Shown here: positions 32,601 through 39,182 of the stretch, one piece after another
Position numbering within the stretch: position 1 is the first letter of the stretch
Layout of the letters: every line of letters begins with the position of its first letter
Assembly (NCBI GenBank): GCA_902786665.1
Contig: CADADN010000019.1
Location: 1 to 55,049 of the forward strand
Length of the DNA: 55,049 nt
DNA from: an uncultured Prevotellaceae bacterium
Lineage (GTDB): Bacteria; Bacteroidota; Bacteroidia; Bacteroidales; Bacteroidaceae
Direction of reading: 5' to 3'
The notes under the pieces: model-generated
Told to the model about the DNA's origin: nothing
The model's database searches: none
What the model saw: only the letters and a program-made list of their open reading frames with translations
Program-made: the position numbers and the translations under genes

Positions 32601-33757
32601 GTGAAAAGAAGGATCTTCATTTTAGACTTTGGCACAGTGCAACAGGCAACATGTTGCTGCTCCACACCGATGAGCCAATACAATTCCAGGCTTCCGGATT
32701 GGTTGGCAGTGTAACAAATCCTATCATCCTCAAGGGTGGCACAGAATTTGTGCAAACCGTCAACCTGAAGCAAGGTTGGAACTGGGTGTCGTTCAATGTC
32801 TATGGCGAGAGGTTCTTCGACATCAACAAACTCCTTTCCATTTTCCCATGGCAAGAAGATGACATATTGACCGACAACAATAGCAAGACAACATTTGTCT
32901 ATAATGAAGGCCAGTGGATGTCTTCCGAAGACGTGGGGAGCTTCAAACTCATGCCGCAGAGATCTTATGCCATCAAGGTGCAGGAAGACTTGACTCTCAC
33001 TATCGATGGAACCATCATCCGACAAAAAGATGACCGTACCATCAACTTGCGTAATGGATGGAATGGCATAGGATACACTCCGTTGATGAATTTGACCGTG
33101 CAAACCGCTCTTGATGATTACTCCAACTTTGCACAAGATGGCGACATCATCAAGAGTCATGATGAGTTCGCGGTATTCAGTAAACCTGCTAATTCATCCA
33201 GAGGAACATGGAAGGGTAGTTTGCAGTATATGAAACCGGGTGAAGGCTATATGCTTCTCAGAAACGGGGATGGACGTGCTTCATTTGTTTATCCATTCTT
33301 TGAGCCGGGGAGCACCTTCCTCGATGATGTGGGCACCAGGGCACCGGCCAAGCACGTGAATGCCGGGAAAGCCTCTACCATGTCTGTGTCGGCCATCACC
33401 AGTGGCGTGGAACTCATGCCTGGTGACCAATTGCTGGCCTTTGCCGAGGGAGAACTGAGGGGAGCCGTGACTGCTGCAGAAGACAGTGTGTTCTATATCA
33501 GCATCGAGGGTGACATGCAGCAACCGTTGTCGTTTGCCATCGAGCGTGAAGGGGATATCATTGCCGTCACGCCAGAAATACTCACCTACAAGGCCAACGC
33601 CGTGGTGGGCAAACCCGATGCGCCGACAAAGATTGACTTCACCGTAAGAGACATTCCCAAATTCGGATGGTACACTCTTGACGGCTACAAGCTGCAGGGA
33701 CGTCCCACCAAGAAGGGGGTATATATCTATAATGGAAAGAAATACGTAATAGATTGA
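23678..33757 (+). CDS. Giant secreted LamG-domain surface protein
   Basis: 3359 residues, intact. Signal peptide about residues 10-38 (GWFALLLTILATAWPGGIHA); an alternative Met is at codon 4. Regions by inspection: fibronectin-III-like at about 315-420 and 810-890; a GLUG/beta-helix-like patch at about 570-640 (FEGTINGNGFTITI); two carboxypeptidase-regulatory-like modules at about 900-965 and 995-1060; a Gly/Ala/Ser-rich hydrophobic stretch at about 1440-1560 (FYGAVAAPMGAGVTSG); two LamG/concanavalin-like domains at about 2270-2460 and 2480-2660; DxxGVF/LAFxxGExRG modules at about 2920-3030 and 3240-3325; and the tail GWYTLDGYKLQG..KGVYIYNGKKYV, resembling a type IX sorting tail. Probably surface-exposed adhesin or carbohydrate/matrix binder. 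First gene of a co-directional run. Confidence 0.85.
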   Translation: MTFMKKMYHEHLRAGWFALLLTILATAWPGGIHAENWVGQPGNFTIRQEAEGVLRFELPVYDQEGSDTWITTGKIYFEGPGVSKSQFIEWYAHNYNNDIPSGQKYTNTRVNLQVDGTATVIRSENSSYPDTDVELQKGAENYFNTWRYAQTEHMVMVLNWKVPLELRGKTLTFSFDVKGKGNGNYQNVYTINVPQKTIDMMAAPTVMKPMVTQAMVMEDAEYQGYLVVPWMIPVDSSKVTKVWYKYKNGNGNYRTQDLETNSSGFAKLYPDDAYREFQVICDYIDTEGNQMTGIASDPEDISMIHRAEDFKAKAKNDAKATVNISWNVKETEYEDFMEGDVFQIQRSMTGRDEDFVDLGFEMYEQGKGQYAYVDSTLVEALRTYNIDQATGKVDVSYRIRRGVSSLWGWEWGRAYNPTVAKASLEGQRPIKLMEVSDASTNWVSKDERTIYVKWQYATDNAYDLVWDDRAEFELSVLMYNRDNELVDSIIYDISESEKAAKRINLTLPRSCVTYKLFFHTKKGDSPIPYVGFVPVASAEDWEVVAKRVLNGDKDIKVSLVSNIQLPENFTPLGKDFYTPFEGTINGNGFTITIDAQKPLITYANNITVQNLIIDGRFTCMRGSALAKEIYNSEIKNCIVKVNFTNENPYSSSTYEPSSLSVFSMESYDVKYSNCLFTGKIPDVYYWYGFDAKPNSKTSFYSCVNAPEECNAGPSNFDFYQYGSVYNLTMENCFYSSTSQMNHQDASELPEDVNVLLSFLGKDWMECAEQPGVKPIMTLSRNMDGTSYEVFNWDNDKFYFESSGKVLKNSLVAQTRHSSVYLTWDTDGGPIDYFQVMRREKNSKSWTIVEPNLAEMSYEDTSVSPIIDYIYKVRSAVDCEGTHYEETDSVPGACKHVGKVEGYLRYMDGTAVSEMEIIVQRGGQTVAHTYTDTNGHYVIDDIPYDGQPSITYTVAPISNPQIHGSVTFEKGSYQVTFNEKSNYTELPDFVVTSGVTFSGYVFYEGTKIPVRGVNFMVNNRQVGTASGSSLETDHDGKFSFYVPTGIDLEIKPVMAGHKFEDTQVYNHLFTQKVDEYFFYDDTKVKLIGRMVGGMDQGGLPLDNSLSRNNLGDNLTMTLALEGDNGSQLVYDVLNPSKSERDTVFVHNSHDGKTYKTSMHTTRRQITIHPDQTTGEYVAYLPPVKWKVQHLSCSGYSTLFPEGKISDVIDLTDALNKDTVIVEGDFPILSGKEIIHDPMVVCNAIYNCIYHTPTLLTYKQMGMDNFGYLGDLNYVARNMSGDKVTVPLVYQVETRPNYPNDTTVVMRTKYTFDYPVFSIEKKYPFRIAAVEKYYWNNNLSSDTVDVVRLSGGKVTIHNGMVSSTHNETVELDSIGQAIVKIGAEKIPYLLTQKDALRTVNMTLERDGTIYEAEPLRAYVFNIYPMKNGTDILSVNQPVLVDILRDPPGSGSSATLSKGSTLKYSYSMDMSWAAGLEFSIKKGTALASFYGAVAAPMGAGVTSGVNTGAETSFETGINLVFSGSGKRAFEYSMTATEDISTSGSGDVVGADGDVYIGVEQNIVVKPAYTIRAIPDSHFKQMGGQLAANRMVEIAQGKDDNDSIYHLVRDESLTYGPTINSSFHHSQMYIISTLIPGLVNQCKSLMFTGTLAEAKAQADYTGKPVYLALVSPDDEEHFGVMNKKNGQYYRYTSTMPDEEGMNYRIVMPSGANPDELVDEVQQYCASLQSWIGMIAQNEGEKLSATELVSNYVVDGGVGGLNYEEEYSSEYSCMNSMVWPVSGLTDEYFDSTGANAALTVVQVVGPVVAKFLGSILSTSTGGINTGSEVGAKVEFIGALFEFGLVPALSYDVKPEWETTNSYSRKESFSISMDLKSHLSVDVYRVKNEPPKDLANGALDVCTSDNFYDQVEYNEDYLKRHLDMDDLRYSRGFVYRTRGGATCRPWEDERRTLFYQPGQILDEATKKIENPGIKLDKQSISGVPHNEPARFKIYLTNETQQPENTYDYYHLYMEEATNPKGAKLMVDGMPLTGTGRVVKVLPGEVTEKVLEVYAGEDFDYENIVIGLSSVEGEKFADSEASFDVHYLREAGYVNISTPGDKWILNTDAQYDEKFGYFLPVVIDGFDKHQKNFDHIEFQYKETTRGDEYWTNLCSYYASDSLYSLANGVKEMIPENGHITTQFFGEKIVMEKAYDLRAVLFCRNGNSFLTSSSKVLSGIKDTRRPQIFGTPEPKDGVIDIGDDIVFNFSEDIEYNYLNTANFEVKGEVNNNYLTEDVSIRFDNKASLETSARRNFNAKDITLEVMIKPDDTGKDMPIFSHGTGGKKLQLWYTKEHQLRAVVDDKVFTTAATLKPNVFTPVALVLRHLTESKEDSCLIELYNGGTRLLEEQLEEPYTSTSTLVFGRTNDVDRNTSKFYQGNMMEARLWYRALSQDQLSNTYANKRLTGYELGLIDYYPMNDGSGNYATDLAQGAHATLYDASWMVPRGMSLHIDFEDKGIPLSENFINRNEFEDYTLMFWFRTDTEGRGVLISNGSGEAEDNGAKDQFYIGFDADQLNFKSNGLVVNVPGEYSDNQWHHYAMTVNRGINMVKILVDNTLRATFTADQLGGISGGHPMLGSAVYARMVDSTLVVADTRNYFRGYLDEICVFQQALPETLIKSYSTKSPHGDETGLDSYLCFNRQERNQNNQLVTSPYPYSSKIYKDQNGNIIYQLDESTGQSTGIPQRDFLFGDGVTPEMIVEHIDQDISAPVRPYEELTNVSYSYVGKGNQIFFNLNETDERINKRNIYITVREIPDKNGNAMASPATAYYFVDCNPLRWGQQYTENHIEKGDEGWFMVDVVNNSPVRHTYRIENCPRWMKFDKQTDIIGPRQTIMLEATISKNLNVGTYDEVIYLVDENGLSEPLGVTIVVEGEEPMWYVDGSLRQYTMNVIGQVAINNTIDVDKNDIVGVFDDNGVCHGVANIGNGDDEFLVYINVFSDTGEKKDLHFRLWHSATGNMLLLHTDEPIQFQASGLVGSVTNPIILKGGTEFVQTVNLKQGWNWVSFNVYGERFFDINKLLSIFPWQEDDILTDNNSKTTFVYNEGQWMSSEDVGSFKLMPQRSYAIKVQEDLTLTIDGTIIRQKDDRTINLRNGWNGIGYTPLMNLTVQTALDDYSNFAQDGDIIKSHDEFAVFSKPANSSRGTWKGSLQYMKPGEGYMLLRNGDGRASFVYPFFEPGSTFLDDVGTRAPAKHVNAGKASTMSVSAITSGVELMPGDQLLAFAEGELRGAVTAAEDSVFYISIEGDMQQPLSFAIEREGDIIAVTPEILTYKANAVVGKPDAPTKIDFTVRDIPKFGWYTLDGYKLQGRPTKKGVYIYNGKKYVID

Positions 33758-33762
33758 ACGCA

Positions 33763-34632
33763 ATGAAGAAACATTTGTTAATGACGGCCATGATGGTGGC
33801 AGCCCTCGTTATACTGGGGAGCTGCCACCACTCCGGCAACACTCCTGACCCCGAACCCGACCCAGACCCGGACGTTCCTATACCGAATCCCAATGAGCAA
33901 AGTCCATGGCTCTCGGTAAACGTGAGGCCCGAATGGGATATCGACTGGAGTTCCAATGATCCAAGGCCAGACTGGGTGGATCCCGATGTCAGCACTTACG
34001 AGAGTTGGATGATCATCATGGTAAAAGTTCCTGAACCAATAGTTCCTTTTGTATCAAATGATGATATGATGGCCGTATTCATCAATGATGAGATACGAGG
34101 GCTGTCTTCCGTGGCAACGGCCTTCAACGAGAAAGACAATTTGGATGTGGAACATACCTATTTCATCGTAAAGACATACGGAAACGCCTCAAGTAAGGGT
34201 GAACAATTCAGTATCAGGTATTACTGCAGTCAACTGCATCAACTCTTCGTCGTTGATGAGGAGGAGAAGTTTGTTCCCGAAGGCGATTTAGGGGTGAGCC
34301 ATGATTATGTGCCGCCACTGCTCTTAGGGTCGTCAAAATATCCCGTTGTGATGTTTTGGTCGTTGAAATTAAACATCGACCAGGGACAGAAGGAACCTAT
34401 CGAACCTGACCCAGGCGATTTGTTGGCAGCATTTGTGGGAGGCGAGTGCAGGGGAACTACCATACTGGGTGGCAAATTGTTCGACAGCTATGCGAACATC
34501 ACTGTCTATTCCAAACAAGAAGGCGAGAAGATCACACTGCGTTATTACAGTACAAAAAAGGAGGCCATAAGAATTATCAATACAAACGTCACCACCAAGT
34601 CTGGCAGCAAGCAGACACAGATTTCAATTTGA
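33763..34632 (+). CDS. Lipoprotein with two DxLAAFxxGExRG modules
   Basis: 289 residues from ATG 33763, five bases after the giant gene. Signal MKKHLLMTAMMVAALVILGSC with lipobox LGSC, then a Pro/Asp linker (TPDPEPDPDPDVP). Two related modules follow: about 85-180, DDMMAVFINDEIRG...FIVKTYGNASSKGEQFSIRYY; and about 195-285, GDLLAAFVGGECRGT...ITVYSKQEGEKITLRYY. The same pattern occurs twice at the C-terminal end of the giant protein. A lipid-anchored partner or scaffold for the giant protein is the natural inference. Family function unknown. Confidence 0.75.
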   Translation: MKKHLLMTAMMVAALVILGSCHHSGNTPDPEPDPDPDVPIPNPNEQSPWLSVNVRPEWDIDWSSNDPRPDWVDPDVSTYESWMIIMVKVPEPIVPFVSNDDMMAVFINDEIRGLSSVATAFNEKDNLDVEHTYFIVKTYGNASSKGEQFSIRYYCSQLHQLFVVDEEEKFVPEGDLGVSHDYVPPLLLGSSKYPVVMFWSLKLNIDQGQKEPIEPDPGDLLAAFVGGECRGTTILGGKLFDSYANITVYSKQEGEKITLRYYSTKKEAIRIINTNVTTKSGSKQTQISI

Positions 34633-34666
34633 GATGTTTATTTAATTAATGTAAACCCAATATAGA

Positions 34667-35881
34667 ATGAAAATAAAATCAATTCTGATAGCCTTGTCGC
34701 TTATGTCGCTCAATGCTCAAGCACAATGGTACAATTATGATGTCAACAAAGATGGAGATGTCAATGTGACGGATGTCACGTTCCTAGTCAACAAAATCCT
34801 GGGCGAGGAGAATCCACCACCCCAATTGACTTTCAGTGTTGACCAAAAACCTTACGTATATGTTGATGGTCCTGCTTCCACCAGGAGGAAGACTCCCGTC
34901 ACCACTATTGAAAGCTTGAATGAGTTTTATATCAACTCCACCTATGAATTAGAACCTGGTTATGGCCTGTATAGTGCACCTGAGTTAAGAACCTATTGGG
35001 CTGTTGTTGAAGGCACGGACCAAGGAAAATGGTTGGTTGGCGACGAGACTACACCAGGCAACGGCTACTGGCCAAACATTTCAGAAGATAATTGGGATAT
35101 AATAGATGTGTCGTTTTATGCGTATGCCAATGTGAATATCAGCAATTCGAGTTATGACCAGAACGTGATGTTCTTCTGTGATGGATATAAAAATACCAAT
35201 AGGGATGTCAGCATGCCATACATTCATTTCATTATGGATGAGAACGGTCCAGAGACCAAGGATTTATTGGTGGCCAAGAAGGCTGACAATTGGCAAAACT
35301 GTAAAGGTCACATCTTCTTCCATTTCGAGCACGCGTGTGCTGCGGCGCAATTCTTCCTTGTAAAGACTTCGAAACTAGAGAATGTGGATGTCATGGTGAA
35401 AAAAGCTGTTCTCTATAATGTCATGAACGATGGTAAATATTTTTTCAACTCAGATATGAACAGTCCAGGCTCTTGGAGTGGCGTAAAGCACCATGATGAG
35501 GATAATCGGGTAAAATATACGCTGTGGGATGGCAGTGGATATACAGCAGTGCCAGCTTATACGAATAATACCTCGGAGATGTGGCAACTGACCTCTTCCA
35601 CCAATCCCAATAGTGACTATTATTTCTTCATTCCGCAGGAGTTCACACCTTGGGACAAGTCGCCCATCTCAACCAATCCATCTGGCTCATATATTGAATT
35701 GGAGTGCCAAATCACACCCAAAGATAACAGCAAAAGTTTTGGAGGCAAGGCTTACATTCCCTTCACTACTGCGAATACACTCCAAAGTGGATATGCATAT
35801 CCCATCATCGTCAAGATAGGTACTGGCTTGTTGGACGCCAATGGGCAGAAAATATTCAATTCAGATGGTACAATCAAGTAG
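34667..35881 (+). CDS. Fimbrillin-like exported protein with N-terminal dockerin-type repeat
   Basis: 404 residues. Signal peptide MKIKSILIALSLMSLNAQAQ, immediately followed by a single dockerin/EF-hand-like repeat YDVNKDGDVNVTDVTFLVNK (D-x-N-x-D-G-x-V-N-x-x-D calcium pattern). The remainder (from about 75) resembles fimbrillin/Mfa-like two-sandwich proteins: FYAYANVNISN, CAAAQFFLVKTSKLENVDV.KKAVLYNV, YYFFIPQEFTPWD, YIELECQITPKD, GKAYIPFTT. No lipobox, unlike most fimbrillins, which mature from a lipoprotein precursor. It may be a structural pilin or a calcium-dependent binding protein linked to the giant protein. Confidence 0.7.
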   Translation: MKIKSILIALSLMSLNAQAQWYNYDVNKDGDVNVTDVTFLVNKILGEENPPPQLTFSVDQKPYVYVDGPASTRRKTPVTTIESLNEFYINSTYELEPGYGLYSAPELRTYWAVVEGTDQGKWLVGDETTPGNGYWPNISEDNWDIIDVSFYAYANVNISNSSYDQNVMFFCDGYKNTNRDVSMPYIHFIMDENGPETKDLLVAKKADNWQNCKGHIFFHFEHACAAAQFFLVKTSKLENVDVMVKKAVLYNVMNDGKYFFNSDMNSPGSWSGVKHHDEDNRVKYTLWDGSGYTAVPAYTNNTSEMWQLTSSTNPNSDYYFFIPQEFTPWDKSPISTNPSGSYIELECQITPKDNSKSFGGKAYIPFTTANTLQSGYAYPIIVKIGTGLLDANGQKIFNSDGTIK

Positions 35882-35893
35882 ATGAATGAGACA

Positions 35894-36070
35894 ATGAAAA
35901 GATACATGAAACCATTTGCCGAGATTATTCCTGTTGTAACAGCCGAGAACCTGCTTCTTAAAGGAAGCGATGACGTGGCTCCTCTCAACCCTGGCGACCC
36001 TGTTGTTGTGGGAGGTGATGATGATGACACGTCCAATCCTGTCAACAGAAGCCTCTGGGACGAAGACTGA
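35894..36070 (+). CDS. Small KP-type peptide (58 residues)
   Basis: MKRYMKPFAEIIPVVTAENL then LLKGSDDV, a Pro/Gly stretch (LNPGDPVVVGG), DDDD and the end NRSLWDED. The start M-K-R-Y-x-K-P with a Val/Glu/Leu-rich helix and an acidic W-D end is a pattern I have seen on many short Bacteroidetes/Prevotella ORFs of unknown function, often near exported-protein genes. No signal peptide. Start at 35894 chosen over the in-frame ATG at 35882, which overlaps no useful signal; either is possible. Lies 12 bp after the fimbrillin-like gene and 27 bp before the kinase gene, so it is probably co-transcribed. It may be a processed peptide or a regulator. Confidence 0.6.
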   Translation: MKRYMKPFAEIIPVVTAENLLLKGSDDVAPLNPGDPVVVGGDDDDTSNPVNRSLWDED

Positions 36071-36097
36071 ACATCTTGAAATCACCTTCTCCATCCC

Positions 36098-37873
36098 ATG
36101 CAAAACGACAAGCAACAAAACGTTCTGAAAAGAGGCACTCAGCTTCTCGGAGGTACATACAAAATCACACGTGTCCTCGGGCAAGGAGGGTTTGGCATCA
36201 CCTATCTTGCTGAACAAAGCATGCTGAAGAAATCTTTCGCCATCAAGGAATTCTTCATCCAAAACCTTTGTGCCCGTGATGAACAATTGAGAGTCTATAC
36301 CCTCACGCAGCCTGGCATGGTGGGACGCTATCGGCAGAAGTTCATCAAGGAAGCACAGATGATTGTCCAACTCGACCATCCCGGCATCGTGAAGGTGAGC
36401 AACATCTTCGAGGAGAACGGAACGGTTTATTATGTGATGGAGTTTGTTGAAGGAAAAAGCTTGTCTGAAATCATCAAGAAAACGGGTCCCATGCCCGAAG
36501 AGAAAGCCTTGCATTACGTGTTGAATGTGGCGGAGGCTTTGGAATACATCCATCAGAGAAATGTCAACCATCTCGATGTCAAGCCAGCGAACATCATGGT
36601 GAGGAAAAGAGATGACATGCCCATCCTCATCGACTTCGGTGTGGCCAAGCAGTATGACGAACAAAAAGACCAGACTTCCACCACGCCGCCGGGGGTCAGC
36701 CATGGATATTCTCCCTTTGAGCAATATAAACGAGGCGGGGTGAGCAAATTCTCACCACAGGCGGATATCTATTCCTTGGGAGCAACATTTTACAAACTGC
36801 TTACCGGCGACACACCACCAGATGCTTCCGACATCCTCAACGACGGGGTGCCACACATGCCCGACACCATTTCTCCAAACATCAATAAGGCCATAGAAAT
36901 GGCAATGCAACCCAAGGTCGTCGACCGACCGAAGGACGTAAGGGATTTCATCGATATGATAAGCATGGGAGAAGTGGCTTCGAACACTCCTGCTCAAGAA
37001 GATGAGAATTCTGACTTGGAAGATGTGTCGGGGGAGCTTGTTTGCGAACCCAACCCGGAAACACCCCAAACCTTGTCTGCCAACGAGATGTACGAGTTGG
37101 GTGAAGATTCTTATTATGGCAGGAATGGGAAGCCCCAGGATTACGCAGAGGCAGTGAAATGGTATCTGAAGGCTGCGGAGCAGGAGCATGTTGATGCGCA
37201 GAACAGTCTTGGGTATATGTATGAAAACGGTTTGGGTGTGACTCAAGACTACAAGGTATCTGTGGGATGGTATCGCAAGGCGGCAGAGAAGGGGGATGCC
37301 GACGCCCAATTCAGCCTCGGAAATCTATATCAATCTGGCCAAGGTGTGGCTCAAGATTACCATGAGGCTGTGAAATGGTTTCTCATGTCGGCAGAGAATG
37401 GTGATATGGAAGCACAATACGAGCTTGGTGAATTATTCGAATCGGGCTTGGGCACAGACAAGAACATTGAAGAGGCTATAGAATGGTATTGCAAGGCGGC
37501 AGACAAGGGATATGTCGATGCCCAGTCCAAACTTGGAAGATTGTTCCTTTACGGCGAGGGGATTTCGACAGATTATGCCGAGGCTATGAAATGGTTTCTT
37601 AAAGCAGCCGGGCAAGATGATGCTTATGCACAAAACAGTCTTGGGCATATGTTCCATCATGGCAAAGGTGTGGCTCAAAATCTACCTCAGGCCATGTTTT
37701 GGTATAAGAAAGCGGCAAACCAGGGTGATGAACAAGCACAGTACAACATTGGTTTTTTGTATGAAAATGGCTTGGGGGTGGAAAAAGACCTGTCCGAGGC
37801 CAAGGCTTGGTATGAGAAGGCGGCCGCACAAGGCTACGATTCAGCCATCGAAAAATTGAGAAAATTGAAGTGA
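36098..37873 (+). CDS. Ser/Thr protein kinase with C-terminal Sel1 repeats
   Basis: 591 residues. Hanks-type kinase at about 18-290: glycine loop LGQGGFGITYLAE, ATP Lys50 in AIKEFF, catalytic loop HLDVKPANIM at 158-167, DFG at 179-181 (LIDFGVAK), and activation segment ..TPPGVSHGYSPFEQY. The usual HRD is HLD here: catalytic Asp present, Arg replaced by Leu. From about 328 to the end are seven Sel1-type TPR repeats (EAVKWYLKAAEQ.., DAQNSLGYMYENGLGV.., AQYNIGFLYENGLGV). No transmembrane helix. Sel1 repeats bind proteins, so this is a cytoplasmic scaffold-kinase for an unknown signal; context suggests it governs the surface proteins encoded just upstream. Confidence 0.85.
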   Translation: MQNDKQQNVLKRGTQLLGGTYKITRVLGQGGFGITYLAEQSMLKKSFAIKEFFIQNLCARDEQLRVYTLTQPGMVGRYRQKFIKEAQMIVQLDHPGIVKVSNIFEENGTVYYVMEFVEGKSLSEIIKKTGPMPEEKALHYVLNVAEALEYIHQRNVNHLDVKPANIMVRKRDDMPILIDFGVAKQYDEQKDQTSTTPPGVSHGYSPFEQYKRGGVSKFSPQADIYSLGATFYKLLTGDTPPDASDILNDGVPHMPDTISPNINKAIEMAMQPKVVDRPKDVRDFIDMISMGEVASNTPAQEDENSDLEDVSGELVCEPNPETPQTLSANEMYELGEDSYYGRNGKPQDYAEAVKWYLKAAEQEHVDAQNSLGYMYENGLGVTQDYKVSVGWYRKAAEKGDADAQFSLGNLYQSGQGVAQDYHEAVKWFLMSAENGDMEAQYELGELFESGLGTDKNIEEAIEWYCKAADKGYVDAQSKLGRLFLYGEGISTDYAEAMKWFLKAAGQDDAYAQNSLGHMFHHGKGVAQNLPQAMFWYKKAANQGDEQAQYNIGFLYENGLGVEKDLSEAKAWYEKAAAQGYDSAIEKLRKLK

Positions 37874-37937
37874 ACTTTTCAAATATGGAATAGAAGAGTT
37901 CCCATGGGTATTCATTGAAACAACACTCCACACGAGA

Positions 37938-39122
37938 ATGAACAAAATAAAACGATTTTTGACGATGACGACCATGCTGATGGTCGTAGCAGTTTATGTT
38001 TCTGCCCAAGATGATTGGGACGCCCACAACAAGGCGGTGCATTGGTACGCCGACCGAAGCAACGGAGTAATCCTGCGTTTCGAGGGGCTCCGTTCCCATT
38101 CTGGCATTCTTCCCCAGAAGTATTGCGTGTTCTCCTATGCACAGGCGAAACCGTTGGGATATGCCATGGTGGTATCCACGTCCGACGAGAGCGATATGGT
38201 CATGTTCACTCCTGACGGTGATGGCATCAAGGCGCAAAGTGTGAACAAGGATGTGCTGCCAAAGGAGAATTTATATTGGGAATCCATCACTTATCTTGGA
38301 CGCAACTGTACCTATTCCACCGACATCACGCTCAAGGACAGACCGTTGCCTGTGAGGACGCTCAGCAAGAGTAAAAACGCTTTCGAGGTCGTCATTGAGG
38401 AAGGTGAGGAGATTCCCGACATCAAGGCATACAACCAGATGATTTTCAAGCCGCACAAGAACGCTGTGAGGCTTGCCAGCCAAAACGTGGTGAGGGAGAC
38501 TGATGATGATGGCAACATCACCGAGAAACGGCAGGAATATGAGTTCAAACTGACCACCCCTTCAGTGGTCAACAAGATGTTCCGCGGATACCAAGACAAC
38601 GAGGCTTCCCCTTGGGTGGTGAAATCCAACTTCTTTGACAACCACACCCTGTTGCAGTACAGCAGGTGGAAGGAGGGCGAACCGGTGAAGAAAGCCAGCA
38701 AGGATGTTTGCAGGGCCATCACCGACTATTATCAAGGATGGCGCATAAAGGACACCCGTTGGCTCGCTACTACCGAATCGGGTGATCGCTCGTTCTATGC
38801 CGTGCAGTTCGAGATCCAGGGCACAAGAGCATTGGCAGCGATGGTTTGCTTGGAATATGGCGAGGTGGTCTCCACATGGGAATTTTTGGGCAAAGTGGAG
38901 CCTGGCGCTTCCGATGGTTACCAGTCGATATGGTTTGTCGACGACGAGGGTGACTTCATGGAGCATGCGCCCGAAATCCATTGCATCGTGGCTACGGACG
39001 AGGGGATGGAACTCTACGTGCGGCAGTATGGCGGAGAGAGCGTGCAATACTCCATCTTGCGCGAGATGGGCACGGTGTGGATGACGATGCTCACCGACTA
39101 CTGGATCTACGTCTGGGACTGA
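37938..39122 (+). CDS. Exported protein, unknown function
   Basis: 394 residues. Signal peptide MNKIKRFLTMTTMLMVVAVYVSAQ. No recognised domain; beta-rich mature part with many charged residues, including NGVILRFEGLRS, YCVFSYAQAKPLGYAMVVS, WKEGEPVKKASKDVCRAITD, ALAAMVCLEYGEVVSTWEFL. 64 bp after the kinase gene and on the same strand, so likely the last gene of the 23.7-39.1 kb run. It ends in a convergent arrangement with the DUF2207 gene. Confidence 0.6.
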   Translation: MNKIKRFLTMTTMLMVVAVYVSAQDDWDAHNKAVHWYADRSNGVILRFEGLRSHSGILPQKYCVFSYAQAKPLGYAMVVSTSDESDMVMFTPDGDGIKAQSVNKDVLPKENLYWESITYLGRNCTYSTDITLKDRPLPVRTLSKSKNAFEVVIEEGEEIPDIKAYNQMIFKPHKNAVRLASQNVVRETDDDGNITEKRQEYEFKLTTPSVVNKMFRGYQDNEASPWVVKSNFFDNHTLLQYSRWKEGEPVKKASKDVCRAITDYYQGWRIKDTRWLATTESGDRSFYAVQFEIQGTRALAAMVCLEYGEVVSTWEFLGKVEPGASDGYQSIWFVDDEGDFMEHAPEIHCIVATDEGMELYVRQYGGESVQYSILREMGTVWMTMLTDYWIYVWD

Positions 39123-39182
39123 TTTCAAAAGGGGTGAGTCAAAATAGGCATTCTCATCTTCTTTGAGCTTGTCCGGCAGTTT

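Noticed and set aside
32105-33160. 351-residue antisense frame inside the giant gene
   Set aside because: Shadow frame; plus-strand reading has LamG and module structure throughout.
35861-36724. 287-residue antisense frame over the KP peptide and kinase start
   Set aside because: Opposes clear kinase motifs; no family resemblance.
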